Of a stretch of 64,000 nucleotides of DNA, positions 24,570-36,800 are shown piece after piece. This stretch comes from Lucifuga dentata. Lineage: Eukaryota; Chordata; Actinopteri; Ophidiiformes; Bythitidae. The notes under the pieces are model-generated. The model was not told where the DNA came from. It ran no database searches and saw nothing but the letters and a program-made list of their open reading frames with translations. The stretch spans positions 1-64,000 of the forward strand of contig VXCM01000316.1 of the NCBI GenBank assembly GCA_014773175.1, given 5' to 3'. Within the stretch, counting starts at the first letter, position 1. Each line of letters starts with the position of its first letter. A program made the position numbers and the translations under genes.

Positions 24570-24830
24570 ATTGTGAAGAAAGAGAATTACCATTCCATCC
24601 TTCAAAGACACGCGATTCCATCCGATTTACAAATTATTGGTCAAAATTTCATTCTTCAACAGGACAACGATCCAAAACATTCATCANTCCGATTTACAAA
24701 TTATTGGTCAAAATTTCATTCTTCAACAGGACAACGATCCAAAACATTCATCAGAAGTATGCCAAAATTACATCCATTCAAAAGAGAAGCAAAAGGTGTT
24801 GAGAATTATGACTTGGCCAGAGGGGGTTAC
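24570..24830 (+). pseudogene. Tc1 transposase fragment
   Basis: The translation contains ILQRHAIPSDLQIIGQNF and then FILQQDNDPKHSS, a hallmark of Tc1/mariner transposases that carries the second catalytic Asp. Downstream the match to the family continues through VLRIMTWPE. The N-terminal DNA-binding domain, the first catalytic Asp and the C-terminal PDLNPIE block with the last catalytic acid are absent. The apparent frameshift in the middle comes from the 67-bp insertion caused by the N artefact. Without it the frame is continuous. Confidence 0.85.
24621..24753. repeat. Assembly artefact: 66-bp duplication around one N
   Basis: 24621-24686 and 24688-24753 are identical and separated by the N at 24687. 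The duplicated piece encodes the QQDNDPKH motif, which therefore appears twice. Duplicate plus N adds 67 bp, which shifts the frame. Confidence 0.93.
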
Positions 24831-24845
24831 TTTGACGAAACCAAA

Positions 24846-24893
24846 GTCTGAGTCTGAAATGAAAACATAGTCTGAGACTGAAATGAAAACATA
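24846..24893. repeat. 24-bp tandem duplication inside the Tc1 remnant
   Basis: Two adjacent 24-bp units beginning GTCTGAG and ending GAAAACATA differ at one base. They lie at the 3' edge of the transposase remnant, beside the internal deletion. Confidence 0.85.
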
Positions 24894-25137
24894 GTGCTTT
24901 TATGTTGACAAATTCTTCTTGAAAACTAATTAGTTACATTTATTTTATGTATTTGTGTCATTTCCTGTGCAATAAATTGTAAAACAAACAGTGTATTGAT
25001 GATTTTTTTTGTTTTTTAAATCTGGGGGTGGCCTCAAACTTCTGACCTGTAGTTTATGCATGTCTACATTTCTTTCCAACATGCCTTCACTTCTGTTGCT
25101 CATAAAGTTATGTAATACCCTTTAATGTTAGGTGGAG

Positions 25138-25186
25138 CATGTTCTCAAAGTGGGTCTGGGGCCTCCAGGGGTCTTTAAGGGGTCAG
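25138..25186. mobile_element. hAT-like terminal fragment
   Basis: The sequence GTTCTCAAAGTGGGTCTGGG, then GCCTCCAGGGGTC and AAGGGGTCAG, resembles the end of Charlie-type hAT elements (known form CAGTGGTTCTCAAAGTG-GGTC...CCAGGGGTC). I found no matching opposite end or target duplication nearby, so it is at most a broken copy. Confidence 0.45.
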
Positions 25187-26682
25187 TGTCAGCTGTACTT
25201 GTTTACTGCCTTCACTAATTGGACAACTAAAGTCTGCAACTAAAGTTGTAAAAACCTGAAAAGCAACCCTCCTCTTAAAAAAGCTTACAAGCAAAGTATC
25301 TGATCATGTCACCATCTTTGATCATCGTCTCTAATAATGTTTTAGCCACTATATCCTCAAGAGCAAACCCAGTTGTGGGCTTTTTGTCACTCTCTGTGTC
25401 TTTAATTAATATCTGTGAGCTTCCAGTCTGTAAATGTGTTATCAAGTTGTCATACAAGGCATCTTTCACCTTGACTCAGAAGGAGGGTTAACCAAGTCTG
25501 TGATGCTCAAACTTCAGAGTAATTAATGCATAAATCGCTTTCGACATAAATAGAGTTACAAGAACATTGCAGCAAAGACGGAAGAACAAAAGCAGGATGG
25601 AGATCAAAGCAAGACTGTGTTATGAGTTGAATACCAATAGGTGGACATTAAGCTGTGTGAGTGTGTGCATGTGTACGTGTATGTGTGCTCTATTTGTGAT
25701 TGTATTCAAGTGCATGTAGCCACACATTATGCAGAAATCCTAATCAAACACCGCTGAGCTCTTGCCACCTGCACACAGTTGTCAGCTAGCTGATGTCAAT
25801 TGCTCGCATACCCACATGTTTTAAAAGAAATGATTTTATTACAAGTGCAATTCTGGCTTGTGGTTAATCTATAATTTAACGGTTGCTTTTATGTAAATTG
25901 ATTTACAAAACGGAGAGTGCACGTTAAAGTGGACCTACGAACATAGCAAGTGTAGCTTGGTAACAGACCCAATCATTTCTTTTGCTGCAGTAGGTCAGAA
26001 ATGTCTGTAAGAATTTAGCTTATAGTTTATAGTTAATTAAAGGTCTTTGTCACTGTTCCGCATCCTTAACAGCAGCCTGATTACACTTTCCACTGTCAAC
26101 TAGAGCCAGATATAGGAGCTATATATTAGCTATAGGATCTATACTGTTGGTTCAATCAAACGAATAACAATCATGTTATAGCTGACAGCATTACTGGCAA
26201 TGGATGGCTGTGTAAAACAACATAGAGGCTATTCCATCAAAAATAATATGTCTCATTAAAGGGAGAAAGTTATTTAACTGATGTTAAACAGAGGCAAAGG
26301 ATGATGATGAAAAGAAAAGGGAAGAGTGTCTCTTCCTCTCCTAAGTGTTGGAAAAAGGGAGAGAGAGAAAAGAGACCAGAGAAAATGGCACAAAATGAAA
26401 AAACAGAGTGATAAATGGAAGGAGAGGCTGAATGCTGGAGAGCAAGGGAAGGATGAGATGGTGTGAGCATGTGTATGTGCATCCTTACGCGCATGCATGT
26501 GTGTTGCAGTCAGGAAATGTCTGGGGGCCGTGTGTGTACGTGTGTTTGTCTTAATCGATTCTCTCTGTGCCATCTTCAAGCCCTCCCTCCACTCCGGCCT
26601 TAGGGATATTTGTGTTTGCCTGCAGTGTGCTACTTAAAAGAACTCTGAAAAAATATGGAAAAAAAAAATGGCAGGGGACACA

Positions 26683-26688
<6 letters not shown>

Positions 26689-26722
<34 letters not shown>
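26689..26722. repeat. (CA)n microsatellite
   Basis: About 17 CA units. Confidence 0.95.
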
Positions 26723-26727
<5 letters not shown>

Positions 26728-27808
26728 TCACAGGCAGCAGCATACCTCACACAGAATAGAAAATCAGCAGCATTTCTCATATCTATCATCCTTTCTCTCC
26801 GTCTTCCCCCTTCAAGCGCTGTTCTTTCAGCAGCCAAAGGACAGCGAGTACCAAACAACTTAGGATGAGCTGCAGTGTCACTTTGTGTGTTGTGGCCCTG
26901 AGGCGATGGCGTACCGCACCACTGTCCATTTTCCAGTTCCCTCCGAGAGATCTATTTAAAATCATCAGCCGTCACTTCTGATATTTGGGAAACGGAACAA
27001 ATATTTGACTTCGGATCTCCGTGACAGCATGAATAGGTGACTGAGCTTCACCCACTGGATACTTCACGTCCTGAAAATATGTGGTGTAGATAGGACTGTG
27101 TGAGCCATCGTTTGTGTCTCCTTGTGTCTCCCACAGAAATAGCAAATTCTCCATTAGCCAAGAGCATTTTTCTCTGTTTAAGTGCGACTGTGGGATGCTT
27201 CTGTGGGATGTTTCTGTGGGTTTGAGGTGAAACCATGTCACTGTGCTGCCCCAAGACATTTGGTGGCCTTGTCAGCGTTAAGCCTGTTATCTGTCTGTGA
27301 CGTCAGCAGGCAACGTTATGTAACCGCCAACGATGACATGGCACTTGTCCCACAGAAATTCCCCTCTGGAGAGAGAAGGAAGGAGGTGCTGGGAGAGGTT
27401 AAAGAGTGACAAATTCAAGGTAGAATCTGTGGGAGATGGGGGGAGATAGAGGAACAGTTCTGTGCATTTTGGAGAGATGCAAGTGTTTGTAACTATAAAA
27501 GCACGTTATTTATTTTGGCTTCTCTCGCCGTCTCCTACTTTTTCTGTCTCTCTCCCTCCCACATCCAATCACTCTTCTTCTCACCCAACTGGTCGTGCAA
27601 ACACTTCTTCTCACTGAATTTTCTTCTTAACTTATATAAAAACATCTTCAGGTCCTCAACACCTCAAAGTCTTCAAGCTTTCTTGTTCCAAATCATCCTA
27701 AATCAACCCTGTTTTGTCAATACAAATACGAGGCTTCATTTTGCTGCAGGATCTTCACTGAGCATCAAAGTTTTAAGTAACAAAGAGGTGCTGCTGCTGC
27801 TGTAGGCC

Positions 27809-27831
27809 TCTCTCTCTCTCTCTCTCTCTCT
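27809..27831. repeat. (CT)n microsatellite
   Basis: About 11 CT units, immediately after a short CTG run. Confidence 0.9.
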
Positions 27832-29308
27832 GCTTTGCCCAGCGGATGTTTATCCGAGCCCTGTGCTCACAGCTCTCAGTGGACTGGGCCCTCCACCAAT
27901 CACACTCAGCTTGAATACCAACATATAAACATGCAGCAGCTGCCAAGCTGCTAGTGCTAAATCACACAAGGGGAAGAGAGATGGAAGCTGTGTGTGTGTG
28001 TTTGTGTGTGTGTTTCGTGGGGCTTTGGGGATATGTATACTGGACAAAAAGGGATGGACACAGAGAGAATATCTGAATGTGTATTTTAGCTCAAATACTT
28101 CATATCACCTGTCTATCATCAGTCGTCTTCCTTACTATGATGCCTGGGTGCATCTTTTGCTCTCCAGCTCTGTGGCCAAGAAGTGACACTGCTGTCTCTT
28201 AATTTAAATTGCTCATTACTGCCTCAGAGATATTTGGCTGCTGATTCAACTCCTGTTGTGGCATTTGATTTTATGTACATGGCAACATGACAGCAGACTC
28301 CAACAGGTTTGTTGACTGTAGTAACTGCACGCTGCAGAATGTGAATAAGGAAAAAAGTTGGCCCGAGTCGTGTATTGTCTTGATACTTTGTTTGATCCTC
28401 ACAGGGTGTCGGAGATCAGATGTTTGATTGACAGCTTCTTCTGTCATGCACTTAATATGTGTTTCTGCCTATGTTTGATGTTTCAGCAGGTTACATTGGT
28501 GTTATCTGACGTTTCCTTGACTTTGTTTGTGGTCTGTGATGCAAGGTTGCTGTTATTCTAATCTATGTCTACACAGAGAGAGAGATTGGTATTTGCATGT
28601 GAATTGCTTTTTTGTTGCCTCTGATGTGGGGCATGATATCACACTGTATGAGAGCCTGATGGGTGAAAAGCAGTTCTTTTTCCTTTCATGTCTGTCTCCT
28701 TTGAGGCAAAACAATAGCTGGAACGAAGGCTCTCTTGCTGCATTGCTGCAGTAGAAATTGAATAAGTGGGGGGGAAAAAAGAAAAAAAAAGTGTAATTAT
28801 TTGTGTGGGTGTTAGAGATGTGTGTGTGTTTCTTGTTGTGTTTGAGTTGGGTATCAAATATTAAGTTGGCACAGAAGTAGGTCTAGACTTCCTGGAAGTC
28901 CCATAAGACCTGGCAGATCAACATCCTCCCTCCTGTCTTTTCACTATACTTTTTTACAGCATTCCTTCGCTGCTCCTTCTCTCCTCTATTTTCACCCCCA
29001 CCCCATGCCCACTTCCGACATCCTGTCCTCAGTCATCTTTTCACTCCACCCGTGCTGACGTCTCTGCCCTGTCCTGACTTCCCTTGTCACATTTTCTTTT
29101 CTCTTTTCCTTACCTCCCCCTGCTTTATCTCTTTGCTTCTCCCGCTCCTCCTTCACTCTTTCAGAGCCAGCTGTGTAACTCTGGTAATGACGCTGAGAAA
29201 GCATACTGTCAGCACATCCTCCAAGCCGCCGGGGCACGGTTACATAAGCTGGTTAACAGAGCAGGCCCACTGCCGTGTCAGCCCCTCATCATTATTAGGA
29301 GAAGAAAT

Positions 29309-29331
29309 GAGAGAGAGAGAGAGAGAGAGAG
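29309..29331. repeat. (GA)n microsatellite
   Basis: About 11 GA units inside a purine-rich block extending to about 29370. Confidence 0.9.
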
Positions 29332-29636
29332 GGAGAGGAAGAAGGAATGAAAAGGAGGAGATGAGGTAGAAAAGTGAACATGCTTACTCACTATCCTCTC
29401 TTACTTTAATTCGTGTTCGCTCTCTCACATGAACACACTGAAAGGCACATACATACTGTAGTTCAAAATATCCTGTTCATCGCTGATGAGTAAAAAAATA
29501 TTAACACTTTTTTTTTTTTTGNTTTTTTTTTTTTTGGTTAATATGAAAACCCCTTAAGATCCAATTCTATCACTTCATCAACTCATGTCACCTCTGTATC
29601 CCTTCAAGTATGATACTAACTCACTTTTCACTCTTT

Positions 29637-29639
<3 letters not shown>

Positions 29640-29697
<58 letters not shown>
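29640..29697. repeat. (CA)n microsatellite, long
   Basis: About 29 uninterrupted CA units, the longest dinucleotide run in the window. Confidence 0.97.
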
Positions 29698-29703
<6 letters not shown>

Positions 29704-29905
29704 CTGAGGAGGCTTCATTCAGCCAGGGGTCTCTTTATGACTCTCTCAGGGTGAATCAGGAGGGTCGCTACTCTCATATTATCAAGGGCACCAATTAGAG
29801 CCATCAGGTAATTAAGCACAATTAGAAGATTAACGACTATGTTGTTGGAATAAAAACCATAAAGACCTCCCACCACTTCTACCCGAAGGCATACAAAAAG
29901 ACAAG

Positions 29906-29906
<1 letters not shown>

Positions 29907-29941
<35 letters not shown>
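29907..29941. repeat. (AC)n microsatellite
   Basis: About 17 AC units followed by degenerate ATACATAC. It lies only 210 bp from the previous CA repeat. Confidence 0.95.
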
Positions 29942-29945
<4 letters not shown>

Positions 29946-30124
29946 TACACATACTAGGCCCATCCCTTGCCCATTCTTTTTTCCCATCTCCCAGTATCAT
30001 GGCGCAGCTTGAATGTATCCTTAATTCTTTTCTTTTTTTCTTTGGTGGCACTGCTTAAAACTATAGATTCTCTTTAACAATCTAAATCCTCCACTTGTAT
30101 TCTTCCCTTCTAATCTTGAATCTC

Positions 30125-31440
30125 TAAGGTTGGATTTACACCACAATTCCGATCTTCTGCCTATATCCGATTTTTTTGTTCAGCATATTTATGAAGTGGC
30201 TCATATCAGATACCTGTATTTACACGGCTTTGAGTTGTAGCAGCCTGGATATAGTTGCACATATGCACATTTCTGAGATGGATATAAACAAAACGCTTCA
30301 GTGGACTCAGATGAGAGAACTATTTGAAAATATGATCAGTGTGTTAGGTACGGTTTGGTAAGGTAAGGTTTCGCACCTATCAAGAGCAAAATTCACTAAG
30401 TGCTTCACAATAAAATAAAACAAATAACCAAAATGGACAAAGAAAACACAAACCAAATCAGTTAAAAACCTGTCAAACATTTTAAGAAGCCATTTAAAAG
30501 AGTCCACATTTTCTGCCAGTCTTGTATCCTTGGAGGCTATTCCAAAGCCTGGGGCCACTACAGCAAAAGCACAGTCACCCCTTGTCTTTAACTTTGACCG
30601 AGGGATGCCTCACCGAGGGATCAGAGGATCTAAGAGTCCTTCCGGTGGAGTATGGTGTCAAAGATTCACATATATAAGCAGGAGCCTGATTGTGAAAAGC
30701 CTTATATATATAAATAATAAATTGAAATCAATCCTGTATTTCACAGGTAACCAGTGTAAAGAGGCTAGAACAGGAGAGATGGAAGTTCTGCGGCTGGTCC
30801 AGCATAACAGTCTTGCAGCAGCATTTTGGACAAGTTTCCCCAAAAGAGATTTTTTGTGACATGACCGGAGAGTTACAATAATCTAACCTGGATGAAATGA
30901 ACGCATGTATTATGAGTTAGCAACTTTCAAATATAGAGAGAAACATCTGATATGTTGTTTGAGCGTTTATCTCTCCCATCGGGACATGTGTTTTCATCGG
31001 TTAATCACGGAGGAGAAGCAGGTAGAGTTGGAGTTTTGCTGCTGTAAAGGGAGCCTGTTATCACACATTGACACCTTTATTTGACATAAACACACATTAG
31101 TTTGTCTGATATATATAGTATGTCCTCCATTTTTGTTTACAGAGAGCGGCCATTATATTGATCGCTTACATCATCCAGATGCGGACAAGGTGTAACTTTA
31201 TGTAAGAGTCGGAATGGGAACGAAATTCCGATCTGTGTGTTTAGACAGCAGTCGCGTTGGTGGATATTTGATACATATCTGATTTATTCCACATATGCAA
31301 GTGGCCCAAAACGGATCTGAGAATATCTGATTCCATGTGACTTTTTACCATTTACATCTTCAGGAAGTGTATCTGATATGTGTCGTGAGCAAAAGATCGG
31401 AATCAGGTTGCATGTGCGTGGTTGTGTAAATCTGGCCTAA
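30125..31440. mobile_element. Harbinger-like non-autonomous element, interrupted by a LINE
   Basis: TAA at 30125-30127 and 31438-31440 flanks the inverted ends GGTTGGATTTACAC and GGCCAGATTTACAC (the latter from the complement of the right end). A second inverted match, TTCCGATC, lies about 20-40 bp further in on each side. A 3-bp TAA target duplication and GG-starting ends fit the PIF/Harbinger (Tourist-like) type. The interior has no transposase I can recognise, and about 550 bp of it is an L2-type LINE fragment. AT-rich motifs such as ATATCTGAT and AGATCGGAA repeat near the right end. The superfamily assignment rests on the ends alone. Confidence 0.6.
30360..30910 (-). mobile_element. L2/CR1-type LINE 3' fragment (reverse transcriptase C-terminus)
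   Basis: Reading the minus strand from about 30910, the translation gives HAFISSRLDYCNS, then (after a frameshift) KLVQNAAARLL, then SPVLASLHWLPVKYRIDF, then a block containing RSKLKTRGDCAFAV and DSFKWLLK. These are the conserved end of the reverse transcriptase of L2/CR1-like LINEs common in fish. The 3' end carries GTGAAGCACTTAGTGAA and a decayed GTGC tail resembling the L2 3' terminus. It has stops and frameshifts and lacks the catalytic YXDD region, so it is a 5'-truncated dead copy inserted into the surrounding DNA transposon. Confidence 0.87.
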
Positions 31441-33837
31441 CTCAGCTAAGAAAGCAAGGTCATATGGGACATTCTGAAAGGCAAGAGGGGGTGTAACTGC
31501 TTAAAGAATATGAGGATAGAGGTGCAGCTCTCAAACGGATCTCTGGCCTAGCAAAACTAAGTTCTCTGACTTAGAACATTACCCCACTAACAAAGAGAAA
31601 TGACTTGCTTACGTGAAACAAATTGGAGCACCACCCTAAAACAAATGAAGCCGCACATAGGAGCACACCCACCAAACAAAATCTAATTTACATGGTAATC
31701 CATCTCTCATATGTGTGTGGCATAGTAATAATGCACCCACTATATTCAGTTTTCCTCTGCTTCAACTGTGCTTTCATGGATATAGAGGAGCACTCCAGGA
31801 CTGTTAGGAGTTATTGTAGGTTTAGCAAAGTTCTGATCATGAAGAAATGCATGTAGAATTCCCAGTGCACGCAAATACATGAGTGTGCTTTTCTGTGTGT
31901 GTGCATGCATCTTATTGTCATTTGTGAGCTTTATCCTCACCCTGGAGAGTTTGGGATGCCAACTTCGCTTTGATGTTAATCGTATAATGCATTCATTTGA
32001 ATAAGTGTGTGTGAAATAATACAACACATTGCATTTCTTGTGACATTGTTGTGGGTATTTATGTGTGTGTATTTTAGTGTACCTCTGTGTGAGTATTTCC
32101 ATGCATATACAGTGTCTGTTTGAGATGTTGATGGAGTGGAGGCTCCAAGAAATAGAGACGTGGTGTGAGAAAGAAGATGAATAAAAAGAACATATACTGC
32201 TCTTATACCACCCTCTATGTATTTTTGTCTGCAATATTATGTAATAAAAAGGAGCGGCAGAAGAGTAAGCAAAAAAAAAGATAGAAAAGGTGATGAGAAA
32301 GAAAAGCTGAAGGAAGCAGACCTAAATATTCAAAGATGTATTGCATTAATAGAATATTCTTCACTATAATATAGTGTGCAGCCATTTAGGGATCTGCCTT
32401 TGTCATTAGGCAAATTAAATCTTCTTAATGTTCCCCCTGTTTAGTAATGGAGGCTCTTCTGTCATCCTCCTTCTTCTCTTCTCTCTTTACCCTCCTCTCT
32501 CTCTCTCTTCCTCTGTGTTGCTCCCTCTCGTCTCCCTTTGGCATCCCTGTGGTGCTCAGAACTCTGCAGTCAGCTTTTGCTGTCTAGCATACACCACTAA
32601 AGCTCTAAGTGCATCTTCCCAAAACTCTGTACTTAGCTGTGGGGCTGTCACTGCATTGGTGTAAAGCTTCCACCCAAGTATGTCACCACAGACATTTTCA
32701 GTACGTTCTTACCTTTAACACAGAGTTCATGACTTCAAAGTTCAGAGACACAAGAGTGGAGTTTGGGTGCAGTCAATTTATCATGAGAATTTTAATGATT
32801 TGAAGATTTGAAGTGCTGCAAAACATTTACTTGCAAATGCAGCATACTCAGACTTTAAGCTCCTGTCACTTTGTGGAGCAAGAGCATGAACACGAACTTA
32901 TTAACCACAGCATTGTAACGCTTCTGATTTCAGAACTTTGGACAGCTCCTGGCTGAGCCAGCATGCCATGTGTTTCAGCACAAGGGATAGCACCATTTCA
33001 CCCATTCCTCCTGAGGCAGCAAAATATTTTCTCTTGTAAAGTAGATTGTATATAAAATCCTCACCAGAGATCTTATTCTTAATGGTAGTCACAAGGCAAG
33101 CATAATGTCAATGAAAAAGTGATCACTGATTGAAGATATTGCAATTATTAAGCTTGTGGCTGGCATACAAAGTGAAACCGTGCCTATTCTCAAGTGCCTT
33201 TCTGCTGTTAATTACTTTCATCATTGCCAGCAGTTGCTTTATTGGTCTCCAGTGAACGCCCATGGCTTAGCCTGGTAATATGACTCGAGTTCAATTAGCC
33301 CATATATGGGAGAACTTTATGGCAGCACACATACTCATTCACTGTTTATAAAACTTGTGCATTTTCAAATCGCTTCCTTACCTAAAGATCTGTTTTCTAT
33401 TTTTTCATCTTTTATTATCCATGTTGATACACATATTAAAGTATGGATGACAGACTCTTTAACCGTACATTGAAATCATGCATAACCTATGGGTATCCAT
33501 TACACATAACTGCAGCAAAAGAGGAAAGGCAATGAAGAGTGATGTGACTGTGAGAGAGACAGAACCATATATGTAAAAGTGAAGAGGAAGAGAACCCCCC
33601 CCCCCCCCNAAAAAAAAAAAGATGGGAAGAGCAAGAAAGCACTGGTGGGAGGAGAAGCTGGAAGAGGGACAGAGTTTTAGTAAAACTCCTTTTAGCCTCC
33701 CAGCAGGGGTACAGTTACATCTCATTACCTGAGAGGGGCAGTAGAGATGCAGCCTTCCTGTGGCTATTTTCTATGGCCCTATTTATACACATTTACACAC
33801 ACCAACCAAGACCAAATAATCATTCTCTTTCTGCACC

Positions 33838-33880
<43 letters not shown>

Positions 33881-36800
33881 ACACACACAGACAAGGTTCT
33901 TCCTTTCCCTCCATCCCTCTTCCTTAGATAGATCTGACAAACTGACAGTACTGTGAAGAAAAAGGATACAGCCACAGAATTTGAAGCAGATGCAGCTCCT
34001 TTGTAAAGTCAAACAGAGCAATAACTGGATGAGTACCAATTCTGAGAACCAGTCTCTTTGACCAACTCTACCTCCTGTCAGCCCCATCTTTAATAGGCGC
34101 TGTTGAACTAGCAGGTGATCTGCACTGACAGTGTGGAAGCACAGCTTGTACCAAAGGCTAATTGGTGCGGACTGACTTCAGAGAGCGCACAGCCATTGAG
34201 TGGTTGAGCAGTTGGAGGAAGTGGTGGGGCCAGAGAGCATGGTAGGAAGTATCATACAATGTGTGGAGGGGGATTTCTCTCCCTCGTAGGCTTTTTTAAT
34301 TGTTATCAAGGGCATCCTGATGGTTCAGCGCAAGTGTCCAGTACATGTAACATTGTGGCTTTGAATATGGCCCAAGGTATTTGCTGCATGTGATCCTCAC
34401 TGTCTTCACATCTCCATTTGTAATATTTCTTGGCTTGGCTGTCTTAGATACATATATCTAAACATGTTGCAAAGATGCATAGATATTATACTGAACATTC
34501 TGAACGTGTGTGTGACTCAACGTGGAAAATGACTCATTTTTTTTTAGGATGCATATATTATTTAATCCTTTCATTAACATTCATGCAGAGATATAGGTAC
34601 AGACATTAATGATTAATGTATCATCAAATTTCATTTAAAAACCCTTTTACTGGTATAACTGGCTACATATGACTTGCTTCAAGTCTTGTATCCAAAAAAA
34701 AAAAAAAAAANAAAAAAAAAAAAAAAACGTTTTTAGACCAGATTCAAACACAAATAGATTGTTCTTAATCACATCTACTGGATAAAACTACAAATGACAG
34801 ATGCAGTGTACAGCATACAGTATGCATAATAATTGTACCCATGTATTATATTGTATATGTGCAGTTTTACATAATAGAAATATAAATACACATGTATAGT
34901 AGCAGCAGCATTTTTGACATTTGACACTTGACACAGGCACTGCTAGCCAGGAGCGATCCCCTGGGGACAGGACTGTGTCTTACTTGTCTTCATATGTACA
35001 CACGCACGCACGCATGCATGCACACACACATAAGTATGGACGTCAGAGGCTTCTCCATGGTAGCACGAGGGGATTTTCCCCCATCTCTCATCCCTGTCGA
35101 GCTTTGTGCAGCACATCAAGCAGGGTGTGCATCCATTTCTGCGGAGAACACTACTAGAAGAACTGAATGTGTGAGTCACGACCTCAAGGGAGAGATTTTT
35201 GAAGCCAAACTACACACAGATGCACAACTCTCTATATATAACTACATGCATGTGTGGATATTTTATGTTTGCATTTTTACGAGTGCACATATGTCTTTAA
35301 ACCTGCCTTCATTCCTGTTTCTCCTCTCGCCCGCCATCTATACTTCAACACAAGCACTATATGGTTTTTTTTTTTTTTGCACCATTAAAGTGGCATAAAT
35401 TGTACTGTGCAGTATCCAAGTCAGACTTTAATCACCTAAGATTTTTATGCTTTAACATACCTGCATGAACGTGGAAGGGAAGGGAGATGGTAGGAGGAGA
35501 GAGAGAGACAGAAAAAAGAGTAATATGCAAGCATGCTGTGAATCACACACATGACCTACATGAGAACTCAATTAGGTGAGTGCTGCACACCAACGCAGTT
35601 TGGTAAGGAAGCATTTAGTGTGAGAGATAACAACAAAGTACTGCACATTACTGTCAAACTAACTGTCACTGGTTTGTCTGCTTTGCCTACAGGAGAGGGG
35701 ATTGTTATGGTACCGGTTCCATCAATAGTGTGTGTTTGCTGGTGTCATAGTTCTTGGTGTGATTCCCATAAAGGCAGAATATTGTTTTATTTTATGAAAT
35801 TTAATGAATTGATGGATTGACTTGGGCAGTATAGATAAATTTGTGAGCTACTTGGTGGCTGCTTTTAAAAACAACAATGTGCTGGGATTTTGACAAAAGC
35901 TGGCCTTTGAAACATCTAATACAAGTGTTTGAATAAAATAGAAGCTTGACTTTATCCCAGAGTTTCAGTTTTCCTCTGGGTCTTAATTTCATTTTACCTT
36001 ATAGCTATTAATTTGCACAGTAGCGAGCCATTGCCAAACAAATGAGCAACTAGTGAGCTTACTTCCTTTGTGCCTCACCTAATTAGTCCTTCTCCTGCCA
36101 ACAAGCCTCCAGAAGCCCTCCTATCACCTCATCTACTGGGTCACACTGGGTGACATCCATTTGAGACTCGTAGCTGCTGTAGGCCCACTCAGAATGATCT
36201 ATCCCTCCAAGGAATGGAGCCTCTGCCTGCCTGGGCTCTTCAGGCTGGTGTTAAAATCTGCTGCAGCCATTCATTGCCAAGCTTGTCATCATAACAAGCT
36301 TACAGTGTAAATGTCCAAGATTAAGCTAGATGCTGGCAGTATGGCAGTACATATCTGCTACCCTTATTTGTTGGCTTTTCATGCTGATCTGATATGCGGA
36401 GTGAGCGATGCCAGCAGTTTGAGCTGGAGCAGTTAGTCACCTGTCAGTATTTGGTCAGGCTTGGTCAATATGCAGCACTGACTGGACTGATAATGATAGA
36501 ATTCAGCAGATTTTAGCTACAGTTGATGCTGGCATTTATGTTAGTATCTGGACAACAGTCAGTCTTGCAGTCTGTTTGTGTATGTTCGTGTGTGTGTGTG
36601 TGTTCTCACCTTCTGGAGCACACAGCTACCTGCAAACCACTTTTTTCTCCCAACAACTCGTTTGATGTAAGGTTGCACCCCAATGGGTTCTACAACCCTC
36701 CTGAAGAAAGACAAACTCATCATTTTGAGTTTGTCTAGGAGGCTTATGTAGTGGAACATACTCTAGATGATATGTGGGAGGGTGTTTGGTTAAGTCTGTT

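Larger units (their letters stand above)
24356..25056 (+). mobile_element. Internally deleted Tc1-like transposon
   Basis: TA at each side (24356-24357 and 25055-25056) flanks inverted repeats of about 145-150 bp (24358-24503 and 24903-25054). Both begin -ACTACAGG-CAGAAGTTTGAG when read inward and match well over their whole length, including the outer poly-A patch and the inner TAACTAATTAGTTTTCAAGAAG. The interior keeps only a central piece of transposase. The element is 701 bp as assembled, about 634 bp once the false duplication at 24687 is removed; full-length fish Tc1 elements are about 1.2-1.6 kb. It is non-autonomous. Confidence 0.9.
25187..30124. other. Non-coding stretch with microsatellites
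   Basis: Contains CA, CT and GA repeats (separate entries) and two acceptor-like sites: TTCTTTCAG before about 26840, followed by a 10-codon frame ending in TAG, and CTCTTTCAG before 29163, followed by about 48 open codons in two frames. Neither is strong enough to call an exon. Two long CA repeats lie near the end. Confidence 0.5.

Noticed and set aside
26790..26863. TTCTTTCAG followed by a short frame QPKDSEYQTT and stop, resembling a last exon
   Set aside because: Ten codons are too few to support a call, and no upstream exon is visible.
31746..32234. A 162-codon minus-strand open frame
   Set aside because: Composition matches the AT-rich surroundings and no motif, signal or splice context supports it.
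34928..35398. A 156-codon open frame
   Set aside because: Overlapping frames on both strands are similarly long, it includes CA-repeat translation, and nothing is recognisable.
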